A stretch of DNA of 14,889 nt from Enterobacterales bacterium (GCA_900768635.1 CAAGDP010000208.1:1-14889); one strand, 5' to 3'. Positions 1-6,889 are shown, numbered from the stretch's first letter. Notes: generated from the sequence alone by a model not told the origin. Numbers and translations: made by a program.

Positions 1-161
1 CCGGAGAAGATGAAAATCCTCTGCTTCTTTGTCGCAAAGCATTGGAGCAGATAGATAATAAGCACTATGCCCAAAGTTACGAGGATAAGGGATTTACCGT
101 TTACAAATATGGAATATCCTTTACCGGCAAATCCTGCAGGGTGGCAACTGACAAAGCCTGA
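1..161 (+). CDS. C-terminal end of an AAA-ATPase-like/PD-(D/E)XK nuclease family protein (partial, 5' end outside window)
   Basis: The frame starting at base 3 is open for 52 codons to a TGA at 159-161. The peptide contains ALEQIDNKHYAQ followed by VYKYGISFTGKSC, which matches the conserved end of the DUF1703/PDDEXK_9 nuclease-like domain that follows an N-terminal AAA-ATPase-like domain in this family. The right-hand gene of this window ends the same way (ALEQIEKKNYIQ, VYAYGISFYMKSC), which supports the call. The catalytic D...ExK part and the ATPase part would lie to the left, so intactness cannot be judged. These proteins are usually multicopy in anaerobes and their role is not established. 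Family assignment is from recalled motif resemblance. Confidence 0.75.
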   Translation, partial: GEDENPLLLCRKALEQIDNKHYAQSYEDKGFTVYKYGISFTGKSCRVATDKA

Positions 162-584
162 ACAACCAGAAGGTTTTCTAATGATAAAAGTTAGTCTATC
201 AACAAAAATTTAGAAAGGGCCTCTTTTTTGAACAACAGTCTGATCCAGTCAGACAGCAGTGTTGCAATTCACAATCATTTCATTTATGAAAAATTCCCTG
301 TACAGTTAGAGATATCTGGTTATCAGTCTGTATGCTTTTTTTACAATCCGGAGAATAAATGACCAATTCCGGTGTGTATAAAGTGATGAACTGCAATATG
401 GTATCTGTATTCATGGCTTATTTATGTTAATTTACAATATATGGTACAGGGACTGGCCGGCAAAAAGTTGTGTAATATTATTCATTCTGGTCCCCTATAT
501 TTCCTGAAGTGTTATAATGCAACGTTTTTAATTTGCTGTATTCAATATAATTGCAGATTTGCGGAATTTGCAGGTGGTGTGGAA
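162..584. other. 423-bp intergenic region upstream of slt, no gene seen
   Basis: No convincing coding frame, tRNA or repeat array is visible. The stretch after the left gene has a weak AT-rich hairpin (AGAAAG/CTTTTT around 212-229 running into a T-tract) that could end that transcript. A perfect 6-bp dyad, GTCTGA-tccag-TCAGAC, lies at 238-254. Just downstream is a promoter-like pair, TTGCAA (262-267) and TATGAA (285-290) with a 17-bp spacer, although nothing obvious starts directly after it. The stronger promoter for slt is nearer the gene, at 510-518. A longer frame for slt opens at 441, but it is judged untranslated upstream of 585. Confidence 0.5.
510..518 (+). promoter_or_regulatory. Extended -10 promoter of slt
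   Basis: TGTTATAAT is an extended -10 element (TG, one base, then a perfect TATAAT at 513-518). No good -35 hexamer sits 16-18 bp upstream, which is acceptable for extended -10 promoters. Initiation would be near 525, giving a leader of about 60 nt before the ATG at 585. This also argues against translation from the ATG at 441. Confidence 0.55.
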
Positions 585-2552
585 ATGCGAATGTTTTCGA
601 AATTATGGAAAGCCGGCAGCATTGTTGCGGTGATCTTGTCTTTTTTTGTTTCATCTGTGGTTTGGGGTCAGGATGAACAGAATAAACAGGATAACCTGAC
701 TGACAGTCAGAAAATGTATTTACAGGCTGTTAAGCTGTACAAAAACGGCAAAGTTAAAGAAGCAAGAGCTATCAGCAGCATGCTCAGTAAATATGTTCTT
801 TATCCCTATCTTAAATATTATGATCTTTACTATGCAGCCGGACCGTCCCGTGTTCCGGAAGTCCTGAAATATTTATCTGCAACCAAACATGAAGGTCTTA
901 AGGGAGATCTTCAGGCCCGGTACATCAGAGTATTGTATGCCTCGGGAAATTACGGGGATATGTTTAAAATCCGCACCAAGCCATTTCGGATGTTAGGTCT
1001 TAACTGTCTGATCAACAGTGCCCGGTACAAAACCGGTCAGAAAAAACAGGCCTATTCCTTTATGACTGCCGAATATCTTAAAGGTGATCGTTTACCGGGA
1101 GAATGCGATTTTCTTCTGAACCAGCTGCGGAATGACGGTGTTCTTACCTATGCCACATCCTATACCAAAATGCTCCGCAAATTCCGGGTGAGAAGACAAA
1201 ATGATTATATTAAAGCTCTGGCCAAAGAATTAAATGGTACGGTTTATTCCCGCTCTGCTCAGATTGTTAATTATCTTTATTCCAAGCCGGATCAGGTTCT
1301 GGAAAAGCTGGATCAGAATGTATCCGGTTATCAAAGCGTGGCAGTGGGATCAATTCTTCTTCAGGCCCGGATTAATGCGGACGTGGCTTATGACCTTCTG
1401 CCAAAAGTGGTGAAAAAATTTAAGCTTACCCCGGATCAGATTCAGGAATGTCACAGTTATATTATTCGCCATATGATGGAGCAGAAGCGAACTGCTCATA
1501 AAAAGTGGTTGGATCGGGAACTACCGAAACTGCGTCATCCTGATGATCTTATTCAGAATCGTGTCAAGCTGGCCATCTGGCAGCATAACTGGAATGACTT
1601 GAGCTTCTGGTTAAAGAAGCTTTCTCCAAAGGAAGCCAAGGACAGCAAATGGATTTACTGGCGGGCCTATGCTCTGGAAAAACAGGGCAAAGCAGCCGAG
1701 GCCCGGGAGATGTACCTTAAGATTTTAAGTGATCGCTCCTTCTACAGTTTTATGGTATCGCAGAAGTATTCCATACCATGGCCGTTTATGGAGCAGCGAG
1801 TATGGCTTTCTCCTTTGGATGAGAAGAAAGCACTGGCAAAATGGACTGAATTTGCCAGAGTAAAAGAACTTCTGGCAGTTGGTGATATTACCAATGCAGG
1901 CAGAGAGTGGTACTACTTCATTACCAGACTTACTCCCCATGAGGCTGCGGAAGCCGGTGTGCTGGCCTACAATAAGGGATGGTATGACTATTCTCTGAAA
2001 GCATGTATTTATGGCAAAGCCTGGAATATGCTCAGTCTGCGTTTCCCTATGCCTATGAAGGATTACTATCAGAAAATATCCGGAGAAACCGGGGTGAGTC
2101 TGTCCTTGTTATATGCTATTTCCCGTCAGGAAAGTGCACTTAATCCTAATGCTGTTTCCCCGGTGGGTGCTAAGGGAATGATGCAGCTTATGCCAGCAAC
2201 CGCATCCATGGTTGCCAGAAAATACCATATTCCCTATTCGGGAGAAAGTCAGCTGCTGGATCCGGAAACTAATATTTCTCTGGGAGCTCATTATCTCCAG
2301 GATCTTCTGGCCGGCTATGATGGTAATCGAATTCTGGCAGCAACTGCCTATAATGCCGGTCCTCACCGGGTTGCAGCCTGGCTGAGCAAGGGAGAAAAAA
2401 AGCAGTCGGTGGATGTGTGGGTGGAAAATATTCCATATAAGGAAACCCGCAATTATGTGCAGAATGTTATAATTTTTGATGCTATTTATCAGAAATACCT
2501 GAAAGAAGAACCTTACTTTCTTACTGACAAGGAGTTTAATTTCGGGTACTAG
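585..2552 (+). CDS. slt: Soluble lytic murein transglycosylase (Slt70-type)
   Basis: This periplasmic enzyme cleaves the MurNAc-GlcNAc bond of peptidoglycan, forming 1,6-anhydroMurNAc ends. The 655-residue product is close to the roughly 645 residues of the E. coli precursor. Residues 1-28 form a signal peptide (MRMFSKLWKAGS, a hydrophobic run, then VVWG before Gln). A long helical-repeat region fills about residues 30-480, as expected for the ring-shaped U and L domains. The C-terminal SLT domain carries SRQESALNPNAVSPVGAKG with probable catalytic Glu516, then MMQLMPATA and the AYNAGPHRVAAWL motif. The frame opens at 441, but the start at 585 places the signal peptide at the N-terminus and lies downstream of the promoter. 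A second ATG at 591 is also possible, and the ribosome-binding site is weak (AGGTGG). The gene is cotranscribed with the small gene 17 bp downstream. Confidence 0.95.
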   Translation: MRMFSKLWKAGSIVAVILSFFVSSVVWGQDEQNKQDNLTDSQKMYLQAVKLYKNGKVKEARAISSMLSKYVLYPYLKYYDLYYAAGPSRVPEVLKYLSATKHEGLKGDLQARYIRVLYASGNYGDMFKIRTKPFRMLGLNCLINSARYKTGQKKQAYSFMTAEYLKGDRLPGECDFLLNQLRNDGVLTYATSYTKMLRKFRVRRQNDYIKALAKELNGTVYSRSAQIVNYLYSKPDQVLEKLDQNVSGYQSVAVGSILLQARINADVAYDLLPKVVKKFKLTPDQIQECHSYIIRHMMEQKRTAHKKWLDRELPKLRHPDDLIQNRVKLAIWQHNWNDLSFWLKKLSPKEAKDSKWIYWRAYALEKQGKAAEAREMYLKILSDRSFYSFMVSQKYSIPWPFMEQRVWLSPLDEKKALAKWTEFARVKELLAVGDITNAGREWYYFITRLTPHEAAEAGVLAYNKGWYDYSLKACIYGKAWNMLSLRFPMPMKDYYQKISGETGVSLSLLYAISRQESALNPNAVSPVGAKGMMQLMPATASMVARKYHIPYSGESQLLDPETNISLGAHYLQDLLAGYDGNRILAATAYNAGPHRVAAWLSKGEKKQSVDVWVENIPYKETRNYVQNVIIFDAIYQKYLKEEPYFLTDKEFNFGY

Positions 2553-2569
2553 GTATCAGGGAGTGCAGC

Positions 2570-3040
2570 ATGGCTTTCTTTTGGCGTATTGTAAAAATTG
2601 TGGCGGCAGGTTGTCTTCTTTTCCTGAGTTTTTCTGCAGGTGCCAAATCTGAATATGCAGAGTTGGCATCTCTTATGGGAAAAGTGGATTCCAAATCAGC
2701 GCTTTTTATTATAAATCTGATGCAGAAAAAAGGGGAGCTTATTGATAATGACAGGTATTTCGGTGCGGCAAAAAAGCAGCTTCCGGTATCATTTAAAAAA
2801 TATACACTGGAGGATATGCGTAAGCAAAACGGGGTATTGTTTCTGAAACTGAATACCACTGATGAAAAAGTTCCTCTTCTTTGGAAGGAGCATCCGCAGA
2901 AGTTTCTGGAAAAATTTCGTAAAGGCACCTGTAAAGCTTTCAGGAAGGGTGGATTTAAAACCATAAAGGAGATTACTGTAAGTTTCCATTATGAAAACAA
3001 ATTGTTTGCTACCCAGACGCAGAAAGCATCAGGCTGTTAA
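2570..3040 (+). CDS. Small exported protein of unknown function, downstream of slt
   Basis: I do not recognise a family. The 156-residue product starts with a clear Sec signal peptide (WRIVKIVAAGCLLFLSFSAGA, cleavage likely after Ala25). The mature part is basic and has exactly two cysteines, Cys121 in KGTCKAFRKGGF and Cys156 as the last residue, so one intramolecular disulfide is plausible. The layout of a GxC segment, a glycine turn, a beta-rich stretch (TVSFHYENKLFATQT) and a final Cys resembles other small periplasmic proteins of unknown role, but this is resemblance of pattern only. The start has GGGAG about 8 bp upstream. It begins 17 bp after slt and precedes the terminator at 3143-3169, so it is probably cotranscribed with slt. 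A cell-wall or envelope role would be a guess from context. Confidence 0.75.
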   Translation: MAFFWRIVKIVAAGCLLFLSFSAGAKSEYAELASLMGKVDSKSALFIINLMQKKGELIDNDRYFGAAKKQLPVSFKKYTLEDMRKQNGVLFLKLNTTDEKVPLLWKEHPQKFLEKFRKGTCKAFRKGGFKTIKEITVSFHYENKLFATQTQKASGC

Positions 3041-3042
3041 TT

Positions 3043-3062
3043 GATTCCCGGGCTTCGGAATC
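3043..3062 (+). other. GATTCC/GGAATC hairpin just after the small exported gene
   Basis: A perfect 6-bp stem with an 8-nt loop begins 3 bp after the stop codon at 3040. The loop contains CTTCGG. No U-tract follows, so this is not a standard intrinsic terminator; it may protect the 3' end or mean nothing. Confidence 0.3.
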
Positions 3063-3142
3063 TAATGGTACTGCAAATTAAATCAGATCTTCTAAGGTTT
3101 GGTTGTCATTCACTTCCTTTTTTACTCTGATCATCATAAATG

Positions 3143-3169
3143 ATGCCTGAATTGGATGTCAGGCATTTT
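3143..3169 (+). terminator. Rho-independent terminator of the slt unit
   Basis: ATGCCTGA (3143-3150) and TCAGGCAT (3159-3166) form a perfect 8-bp stem with an 8-nt loop, followed by TTTT (3166-3169, overlapping the last stem base). It lies about 100 bp after the small exported gene. The hairpin covers the ATG codons that would otherwise open the reading frame at 3140, which suggests that the 5' part of that frame is not coding. Confidence 0.65.
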
Positions 3170-3223
3170 AACCTCCTGCTGAAAAGGCATTTTGATCCCT
3201 TCTCTTTCTCATATTTACCCGCC

Positions 3224-3469
3224 ATGAATGACTTATCTCACAATGAGGAGGAAGCAGCTGCAGATACCTGGTGGAGAGATACACTTATTATCTCCGGGGA
3301 CTTTGCGGTATTTAGAAAATATGGAGATTATTCAGAGAAAAGTGTACTACGATTTGCCGGATCTCAGGGAATAGCTGCCGGAATAGTAGTTGGAAGGATG
3401 CAGTCAGAAAAGACGATTGGTGATAATCAGTTTAATGATCTGAAACAGCAATACGAAATAACCATATAA
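3224..3469 (+). pseudogene. C-terminal remnant of a HigA-type HTH/ImmA-IrrE family protein
   Basis: From about 3227 the frame reads NDLSHNEEEAAADTWWRDTLI, then YSEKSVLRFAGSQGIAAGIVVGRMQ and a closing NQFNDLKQQY. This is the pattern I know from the C-terminal end of HigA/VapI-like regulators fused to an ImmA/IrrE peptidase domain (ADxxARDxLI ... IxxFA ... GIAPGIVVGRLQ ... LKxxY). The N-terminal helix-turn-helix and the HExxH zinc motif are absent, and I cannot find them upstream. The frame extends back to 3140, but that part overlaps a terminator hairpin and does not resemble the family. No ribosome-binding site precedes either ATG (3140 or 3224). No partner toxin is visible next to it. I read it as a decayed remnant, though a short expressed protein cannot be excluded. 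Confidence 0.65.
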
Positions 3470-3509
3470 GCAGGTTTTATGCTATCTCTTTGAAATATAA
3501 GGATAAATT

Positions 3510-3536
3510 AAAGATGTATAAAAAATACATCTTTTT
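3510..3536. terminator. AT-rich hairpin with T-tail before grcA
   Basis: AAAGATGTAT (3510-3519) and ATACATCTTT (3525-3534) form a perfect 10-bp stem around an A5 loop, with the T-run continuing to 3536. It could end read-through from the left or act as an operator just upstream of the grcA promoter. The stem is AT-rich, so termination strength is uncertain. Confidence 0.45.
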
Positions 3537-3539
3537 CTC

Positions 3540-3567
3540 TTGCATAGTGGTAACTATGGTGTATCAT
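3540..3567 (+). promoter_or_regulatory. Probable sigma70 promoter of grcA
   Basis: TTGCAT (3540-3545) and TATCAT (3562-3567) are separated by 16 bp and lie about 46 bp before the grcA start. I looked for an FNR half-site pair (TTGAT-N4-ATCAA), expected from E. coli grcA regulation, and did not find a convincing one. Confidence 0.45.
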
Positions 3568-3613
3568 ATAGGTAAAGGGTATTTCCAATGAACTGAATTA
3601 AAGGAGCCGAAAC

Positions 3614-3988
3614 ATGGTTAAAGGTATTCAGATAACAAAAAGTGCTAATCCGGCATTAGTTAATTCCATCTGGCTTGTAGACGGTGATAACGCCCGTTGT
3701 ATCTGCGCTAAATCCCAGTATGCAGAGGATCAGGTGGTAAATTGTAAGGATCTGGGCGAGTTTGAAAGTCGCGATGTTAATATTGAGCATCGGGTAGTCA
3801 CCCAGGAGGGTGGTCAGCATCTTAATGTTAATGTGCTCAGAAGAGAAACTCTTCTGGATGCCATGGAAAACCCGGATAAATATCCTACCTTGACGGTAAG
3901 AGTTTCCGGATATGCGGTTCGCTTTAACTCTCTTACCAAGGAGCAGCAGCAGGATGTGGTAACCAGAACCTTTACCAGTCAGATGTAG
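3614..3988 (+). CDS. grcA: Autonomous glycyl radical cofactor GrcA (YfiD)
   Basis: GrcA is a small stand-alone copy of the glycyl-radical domain of pyruvate formate-lyase. It replaces that domain when oxygen cleaves PflB at its radical glycine, restoring activity of the formate-producing route. The 124-residue length is close to the 127 of E. coli. The C-terminus carries TVRVSGYAVRFNSLTKEQQ with Gly99 as the radical site, then the conserved VVTRTFTSQM end. A strong AAAGGAG lies 8 bp before the ATG. The gene has its own promoter and terminator and is followed by ung, a pairing also known in E. coli, where I recall the two genes being adjacent but divergent. Its presence implies a PflB-type enzyme elsewhere in the genome. 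Confidence 0.97.
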   Translation: MVKGIQITKSANPALVNSIWLVDGDNARCICAKSQYAEDQVVNCKDLGEFESRDVNIEHRVVTQEGGQHLNVNVLRRETLLDAMENPDKYPTLTVRVSGYAVRFNSLTKEQQQDVVTRTFTSQM

Positions 3989-4015
3989 TTCCTTCTGTTA
4001 GTTAGAATTTTTTGA

Positions 4016-4038
4016 GCACCGTCCTATGACGGTGTTTT
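4016..4038 (+). terminator. Rho-independent terminator of grcA
   Basis: CACCGTC (4017-4023) and GACGGTG (4028-4034) form a 7-bp GC-rich stem with a CTAT loop, followed by TTTT. It lies 28 bp after the grcA stop. A further G-T wobble can close the base. Confidence 0.85.
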
Positions 4039-4173
4039 ACTATCTCCCGTATTACATTTTCTCCCTTTATATCCTCTGAAAATCCTTATGCAGATTAAAA
4101 CTCTCCCGATGATCTGCCGGCCCCTCTTACAGTAATATTCTGAGTTTAAGTACCGGATCAACGTTGGTTTTTA

Positions 4174-4183
4174 TGCATATGCA
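4174..4183. promoter_or_regulatory. TGCATATGCA palindrome upstream of ung
   Basis: This perfect 10-bp palindrome is flanked by T5 on the left (4168-4172) and an A-run on the right (4183-4187). It lies about 50 bp upstream of the ung -10 element. It could be an operator for an unknown dimeric regulator; I recognise no specific consensus. Confidence 0.3.
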
Positions 4184-4231
4184 AAAATAGAAAGTATGCA
4201 GTCAAGGGGATGTTTACGGGAATTTTTCGTT

Positions 4232-4237
4232 TATAAT
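4232..4237 (+). promoter_or_regulatory. -10 element of the ung promoter
   Basis: A perfect TATAAT lies 44 bp upstream of the ung start. The matching -35 is poor: the TTTACG at 4213-4218 is too close, with a 13-bp spacer. The grcA terminator upstream means ung needs its own promoter, which supports this site. Confidence 0.45.
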
Positions 4238-4280
4238 AGTCCAACCACATTTTCAGATAGATTTAATAGAGGAAAGGCAT

Positions 4281-4946
4281 ATGACTATCTGCACCTGGAC
4301 TGAAGCTCTTGGGGGAGAAAAATCCAAACCGTATTTTCAGAATATATTACACCAGATTTCACGGCAACGGGCTTCAGGTGTGGAAATTTATCCCCCTCAT
4401 GGTCAGATCTTCAATGCTTTCAGATATACTGAGCTTGCTGACATCCGGGTGGTTATAATCGGTCAGGATCCATATCATGAGCCGGGGCAGGCACATGGTC
4501 TGTGTTTTTCTGTTCCTGAAGGTTGTCGTCTTCCTCCATCTCTGGAAAATATTTTCCGGGAGCTTAAGTACGAATATCCTGATTATGTGATCCCTAAAAG
4601 CGGGGATCTTTCACCCTGGGCCCGGCAGGGAGTTTTTCTCCTTAATGCCACTTTAACTGTTGAGCGTGGAAAAGCCAATTCCCACAGCAATCTGGGTTGG
4701 CAGACTTTTACTGATGAGGTGATCCGGGTGATTAGTCAGAATGTTTCAGGGGTGGTTTATCTTCTGTGGGGAAACTTTGCCCGGAAAAAATGTCAGTTTG
4801 TAGATTCGGAACATAATCTTATTCTGACTGCCGCCCATCCCAGCCCGCTTTCCGCCTACCGGGGTTTTATGGGATGCGGTCATTTCCGTCAGGCCAATGA
4901 TTATCTTCGTGCTACGGGACGTGGTGAAATCAACTGGCAACTTTAA
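4281..4946 (+). CDS. ung: Uracil-DNA glycosylase, family 1
   Basis: Ung removes uracil from DNA arising by cytosine deamination or dUTP misincorporation, starting base excision repair. The 221-residue product has the water-activating motif GQDPYHEPGQAHGLCFS with catalytic Asp63, the PPSLENIFREL helix, the LLNATLTVERGKANSH segment, LLWGNFARKK, and the minor-groove intercalation loop HPSPLSAYRGFMGCGHF with His186. Asp64 and His187 of E. coli correspond with an offset of one. Length is typical of the family (about 220-230). AGAGGAAAGG lies just before the ATG. The stop at 4944-4946 is only 2 bp from the stop of the convergent btuF, and no terminator follows. Confidence 0.98.
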   Translation: MTICTWTEALGGEKSKPYFQNILHQISRQRASGVEIYPPHGQIFNAFRYTELADIRVVIIGQDPYHEPGQAHGLCFSVPEGCRLPPSLENIFRELKYEYPDYVIPKSGDLSPWARQGVFLLNATLTVERGKANSHSNLGWQTFTDEVIRVISQNVSGVVYLLWGNFARKKCQFVDSEHNLILTAAHPSPLSAYRGFMGCGHFRQANDYLRATGRGEINWQL

Positions 4947-4948
4947 TA

Positions 4949-5929
4949 CTATTCATCCAGCACTGGATTTTCATAAAGCTTGTCGTCTTTATGGATTATT
5001 TCACAAAGTTCTTCAATACTGTCCAAAGTTTTCATAGATATCCGGTGGGTTCCGTCTACTGATTTCAGCTCCCGGACCCGATCCTGAAGCGGTTGCGGAA
5101 TGTTCAGATGTTTCTTTTTCACCGTGGCATTAATAATAATTTCAGGCTGAAGCTTAAGCAGATATTCCTTTTCAATAACCGGATATGCCACATCCAGCTT
5201 TTTCAGAGGATTGGTGCCACTGCAGATTTCAATCATATCATTGATCCAGGTATTTTCTGATACGGAGTAAACCGGCTCATCCCATAGAATGTATATAACG
5301 GAGTGGGAAGGGTAATTGTGGTACTGACTGCGGAGTTTGTTGATGCGGATGGCAAACTGCTCCTTCAGCTCTGAAGCTTTTCCCAGAGTACCGGTGATCC
5401 TGCCCAGATCTAGTATTGCGGTATAGTAGTCGGTGATCCGCTCCGTGGTAAAGCGAAATACTTTGGCAGGAAGCTTAAGCCGTTCAACGGTACTTTCCAA
5501 GTCAGGATAAAACCTGTTCCAGACGATAACCACGTCAGGCATAAGGTTAATCAGCTCTTCATAATTGATAGTGTCGACAGTTGCCACTTTGGTAATACCG
5601 GCAGAGGGTTTGAAGTAGTCAGATAAACTGTCCACACCTACAATATTGTTTTTCAGACCGAGGCTGAAGAGATTTTCCGTGACGATAGGAGAAAGGGAAA
5701 CAATTCTGATGGTATTAACATTGCCACTGGAATTATTCATACTGCTTTCACGGTGGTGGACAATATTCCGGAATTCCGCCACTGCTTCTTTCATTCTGCT
5801 GATATTTTCCTGGGTGTCTGCCGAGGGCAGGCTTACACTGCCGCGTCGCTGGTTAGGGCTGGCAGAAGCGGAGGCAGTCAGGATCAGGGTAAGGATCAGC
5901 AGCAATCCCGGTAGCTTTTTAATCAGCAT
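4949..5929 (-). CDS. btuF: Cobalamin-binding periplasmic protein BtuF of the B12 ABC transporter
   Basis: BtuF binds vitamin B12 in the periplasm and delivers it to the BtuCD importer. Residues 1-23 are a signal peptide (MLIKKLPG, LLLILTLILT, cleavage at ASA before Ser24). The class III binding-protein fold starts at about residue 74 with RIVSLSPIVTENLFSLGL and IVGVDSLSDYF, continues with YEELINLMPDVVIVW, and its second lobe has YPVIEKEYLLKLQPEIIINAT. E. coli BtuF starts this fold almost directly after the signal peptide; here about 50 extra residues intervene, with a predicted helix (ISRMKEAVAEFRNIVHH) and a Ser/Asn-rich linker. Total length is 326 against about 266 in E. coli. It starts 18 bp after the cbiB-like gene and is the last gene of the mtnN operon. 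No btuC or btuD is in the window. A related metal-chelate binding role is the main alternative. Confidence 0.88.
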   Translation of the reverse strand: MLIKKLPGLLLILTLILTASASASPNQRRGSVSLPSADTQENISRMKEAVAEFRNIVHHRESSMNNSSGNVNTIRIVSLSPIVTENLFSLGLKNNIVGVDSLSDYFKPSAGITKVATVDTINYEELINLMPDVVIVWNRFYPDLESTVERLKLPAKVFRFTTERITDYYTAILDLGRITGTLGKASELKEQFAIRINKLRSQYHNYPSHSVIYILWDEPVYSVSENTWINDMIEICSGTNPLKKLDVAYPVIEKEYLLKLQPEIIINATVKKKHLNIPQPLQDRVRELKSVDGTHRISMKTLDSIEELCEIIHKDDKLYENPVLDE

Positions 5930-5947
5930 GTATTGGTACCTGTATGT

Positions 5948-6889
5948 TTATAAAAGAAAAATAATACGGATGAGCAACATAAACAATACCAGAAACAGTA
6001 TGGAGTTGCGAACCCGGCGCCAGATAATTTCAATATGTACGGGAGCAGGATCGGTTATTCCGCCCAGATTGGCAAGACGAATTTTTTCGCCGTTGTAAAT
6101 GCGGGGACCTCCCAGAGAAATGTCCAGATAGGAGCCAAGGGTGGCGATAACCAATGCCGAGATGATATTAGGGTGAAGATGTCTCTGCTCCCAGGCTTTT
6201 TTCAAAGCAGGGAAGGAGGTGGCCAGTCCCAGCATGGCCAGCATAAGGAACCCCGGGAACAGACAGAAGGTGCGAGCCAAAGTAACATTCAGACGACCAA
6301 AGTAAAAATTACCGGGAAGCTTGGGATTGGCGGCTTTATTCATAATAACTGCAAAAGTGCTCAGAAATGCCATGGTGGGTCCGAAAAGAAGATACCAGAA
6401 CAAGGGAACATAAATTCCCTCAAGGATATTGAGAGGAAGAGATTCCGTCGCGGCCTTGGCGATACCCATGGGACTTAAGGTATCAACCTCCCGGAGAACG
6501 AACGGCCGAACCGCATTCCGGGCTTCCTCCTTGTTCCCCTGCCGTAATTGATAGGCGCAGTCCAGAGCACTGCGTCGCAGGGATGCAAGATCAAAACAGA
6601 AAAGCAGAATGAGAAGATCGTAGATGCAGTCAAAAGGTACCAGCACATTAAGACACCAGAGGAGTAATGCTGCAGGTACCAGAGTTATAAGATTAAGAAG
6701 TACGGATGATATGGAGGCTACTGAAGGGTGGATCCCCAGAATATTAACTCTTCTCACCAGCAGGGTCATAAATTTTACGGAAATATTCAGCGTAAGAGGG
6801 AATGTGGCAGCCAGTGCCAGAGCTACAGTGGCAATTCCGGGACGGGACAGTGCCAGCCCGGAGAAAATTTCATATGGTGTCGTGTTCAC
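5948..6889 (-). CDS. CobD/CbiB-like integral membrane protein, divergent
   Basis: CbiB/CobD proteins are membrane adenosylcobinamide-phosphate synthases of B12 assembly. This 313-residue protein is in the usual size range. It has several hydrophobic segments (about 17-38, 57-84, 155-183, 205-225, 295-313) and family landmarks: YDLLILLFCFDLASLRRSA, a QLRQGNKEEARNAV stretch, ATESLPLNILEGIYVPLFW (149-165), and the late LGGPRIYNGEKI segment (259-270). Two motifs I recall as strongly conserved are not recognisable: NTLDSM after the second landmark (here MNKAANPKL) and the ARLDD...PAR segment (here LNVTLARTFCLFPG). It may therefore be non-catalytic or altered. The start is GTG at 6889, overlapping the mtnN stop by 4 bp, so translation is probably coupled. 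It lies between mtnN and btuF, as I recall for Vibrio relatives. Confidence 0.8.
   Translation of the reverse strand: MNTTPYEIFSGLALSRPGIATVALALAATFPLTLNISVKFMTLLVRRVNILGIHPSVASISSVLLNLITLVPAALLLWCLNVLVPFDCIYDLLILLFCFDLASLRRSALDCAYQLRQGNKEEARNAVRPFVLREVDTLSPMGIAKAATESLPLNILEGIYVPLFWYLLFGPTMAFLSTFAVIMNKAANPKLPGNFYFGRLNVTLARTFCLFPGFLMLAMLGLATSFPALKKAWEQRHLHPNIISALVIATLGSYLDISLGGPRIYNGEKIRLANLGGITDPAPVHIEIIWRRVRNSILFLVLFMLLIRIIFLL

Noticed and set aside
441..584. 48-residue N-terminal extension of Slt from the ATG at 441
   Set aside because: It would bury the signal peptide, is rich in Cys and unlike the family, and its codons overlap the extended -10 promoter at 510-518.
3085..3140. Possible degenerate HExxH zinc motif (VVIHFLFYSDHH in one frame) upstream of the ImmA-type remnant
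   Set aside because: The glutamate is missing, the frame stops at once and the spacing does not fit; probably chance.
3480..3540. FNR box upstream of grcA
   Set aside because: Only half-site-like strings (TTGAAATATAAGGA) are present; the second half does not match ATCAA.
4836..4868. Ung intercalation loop reading SAYRGF rather than SAHRGF as an active-site anomaly
   Set aside because: Tyr at this place occurs in other family members as far as I recall, and the catalytic Asp63 and His186 are present.
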